A DNA stretch of 47,214 nt from Candidatus Solibacter usitatus. GTDB lineage: Bacteria; Acidobacteriota; Terriglobia; Bryobacterales; Bryobacteraceae. The position numbers and the translations under genes are program-made. The notes below the pieces were generated by a model. That model was given only the letters and a program-made list of their open reading frames with translations. It searched no databases and was not told where the DNA came from. This document shows positions 47,170 through 47,214 of the stretch, one piece after another; position 1 is the stretch's first letter; each line of letters starts with the position of its first letter. The stretch covers positions 1-47,214 of the forward strand of contig JACPVQ010000127.1 of the NCBI GenBank assembly GCA_016191645.1, in the 5' to 3' direction.

Positions 47170-47214
47170 TGTGGGGCAGGTCTCCAGACCTGCGAGCCGT
47201 GCGAGCGGCCCGTC
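47170..47214. repeat. palindromic intergenic repeat, left arm of a copy cut by the window edge
   Basis: TGTGGGGCAGGTCTCCAGAC and the following CTGCGAG reproduce the left arm of the copies at 12759 and 34282. The window ends inside the variable centre. It lies 48 bp after the GH95 stop, again in an intergenic position. Confidence 0.8.

Overview
The window looks like a chromosomal segment of a soil acidobacterium of the Solibacter/Bryobacter type (Acidobacteriota). The taxonomic clues are two very large Oar-like outer-membrane receptors with N-terminal carboxypeptidase-regulatory domains, a secreted protein ending in the Solibacter-type C-terminal domain (TIGR03437-like), a Planctomycete/Acidobacteria-type DUF1549/DUF1553 cytochrome c, a reg_prop/Y_Y_Y hybrid histidine kinase, BlaI/BlaR1 pairs and GC-rich DNA. 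It reads as a free-living, aerobic, polysaccharide-degrading Gram-negative. No phage, insertion sequence or CRISPR array was seen.

Layout. 1-1820 (minus): 5' part of a DUF1549/DUF1553 cytochrome c protein, divergent from a blaI-blaR1 pair (1956-4973) whose receptor carries TPRs, a TonB C-terminal domain and, unexpectedly, a complete HAD dehalogenase. 5120-7820 (minus): NfrB-like glycosyltransferase and sulfatase. 8104-11481 (minus): Oar-like receptor, divergent from an alpha/beta hydrolase. 12895-17264 (minus): alkyltransferase-like protein, a secreted beta-propeller-like protein and a NIDO/putative-Ig surface protein, divergent from an MFS transporter. 18572-24048: a HAD phosphatase, a 1192-residue hybrid kinase, a fuconolactonase-like amidohydrolase and rnhA. 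24045-27958 (minus): dusB, an AlaX-type editing protein with a frameshift, and a secreted Solibacter-type protein. 28226-32231 (plus): small unknown protein and a second Oar-like receptor. 32255-32954 (minus): TMEM175-like channel and a tRNA-Sec gene. 33060-35917 (plus): eno (damaged) and gpmI. 35981-37650 (plus): second blaI-blaR1 pair. 37654-41681 (minus): fabZ-lpxA-lpxI-Gfo/Idh-tonB, the lipid A operon. 41706-47121 (plus): M20 peptidase, argS (with a foreign-looking patch) and a GH95 fucosidase.

How the genes work together. Lipid A/outer-membrane synthesis (fabZ, lpxA, lpxI, Gfo/Idh, TonB) and large TonB-dependent receptors form the envelope theme. Sulfatase, GH95 fucosidase, the lactonase-like amidohydrolase, the MFS sugar-acid transporter and the periplasmic-sensor hybrid kinase fit use of sulfated or fucosylated glycans. 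Two BlaI-BlaR1 modules suggest proteolysis-triggered gene control.

Most notable: (1) three conserved genes have abrupt internal discontinuities: a seamless BlaR1-TonB/HAD fusion, an enolase missing about 40 residues including the catalytic GDEGG block, and an arginyl-tRNA synthetase in which an AT-rich, Bacteroidetes-like 117-nt patch replaces part of the anticodon-binding domain. Together they could be genuine rearrangements, but assembly seams in a metagenome-derived contig are at least as likely. (2) A family of palindromic intergenic elements built from GGTCTCCAGACC-type units, one of which ends on the first base of the gpmI start codon. (3) A tRNA-Sec gene, showing selenocysteine coding capacity. 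(4) A homopolymer frameshift in the AlaX gene that could be an error or a -1 frameshift site.
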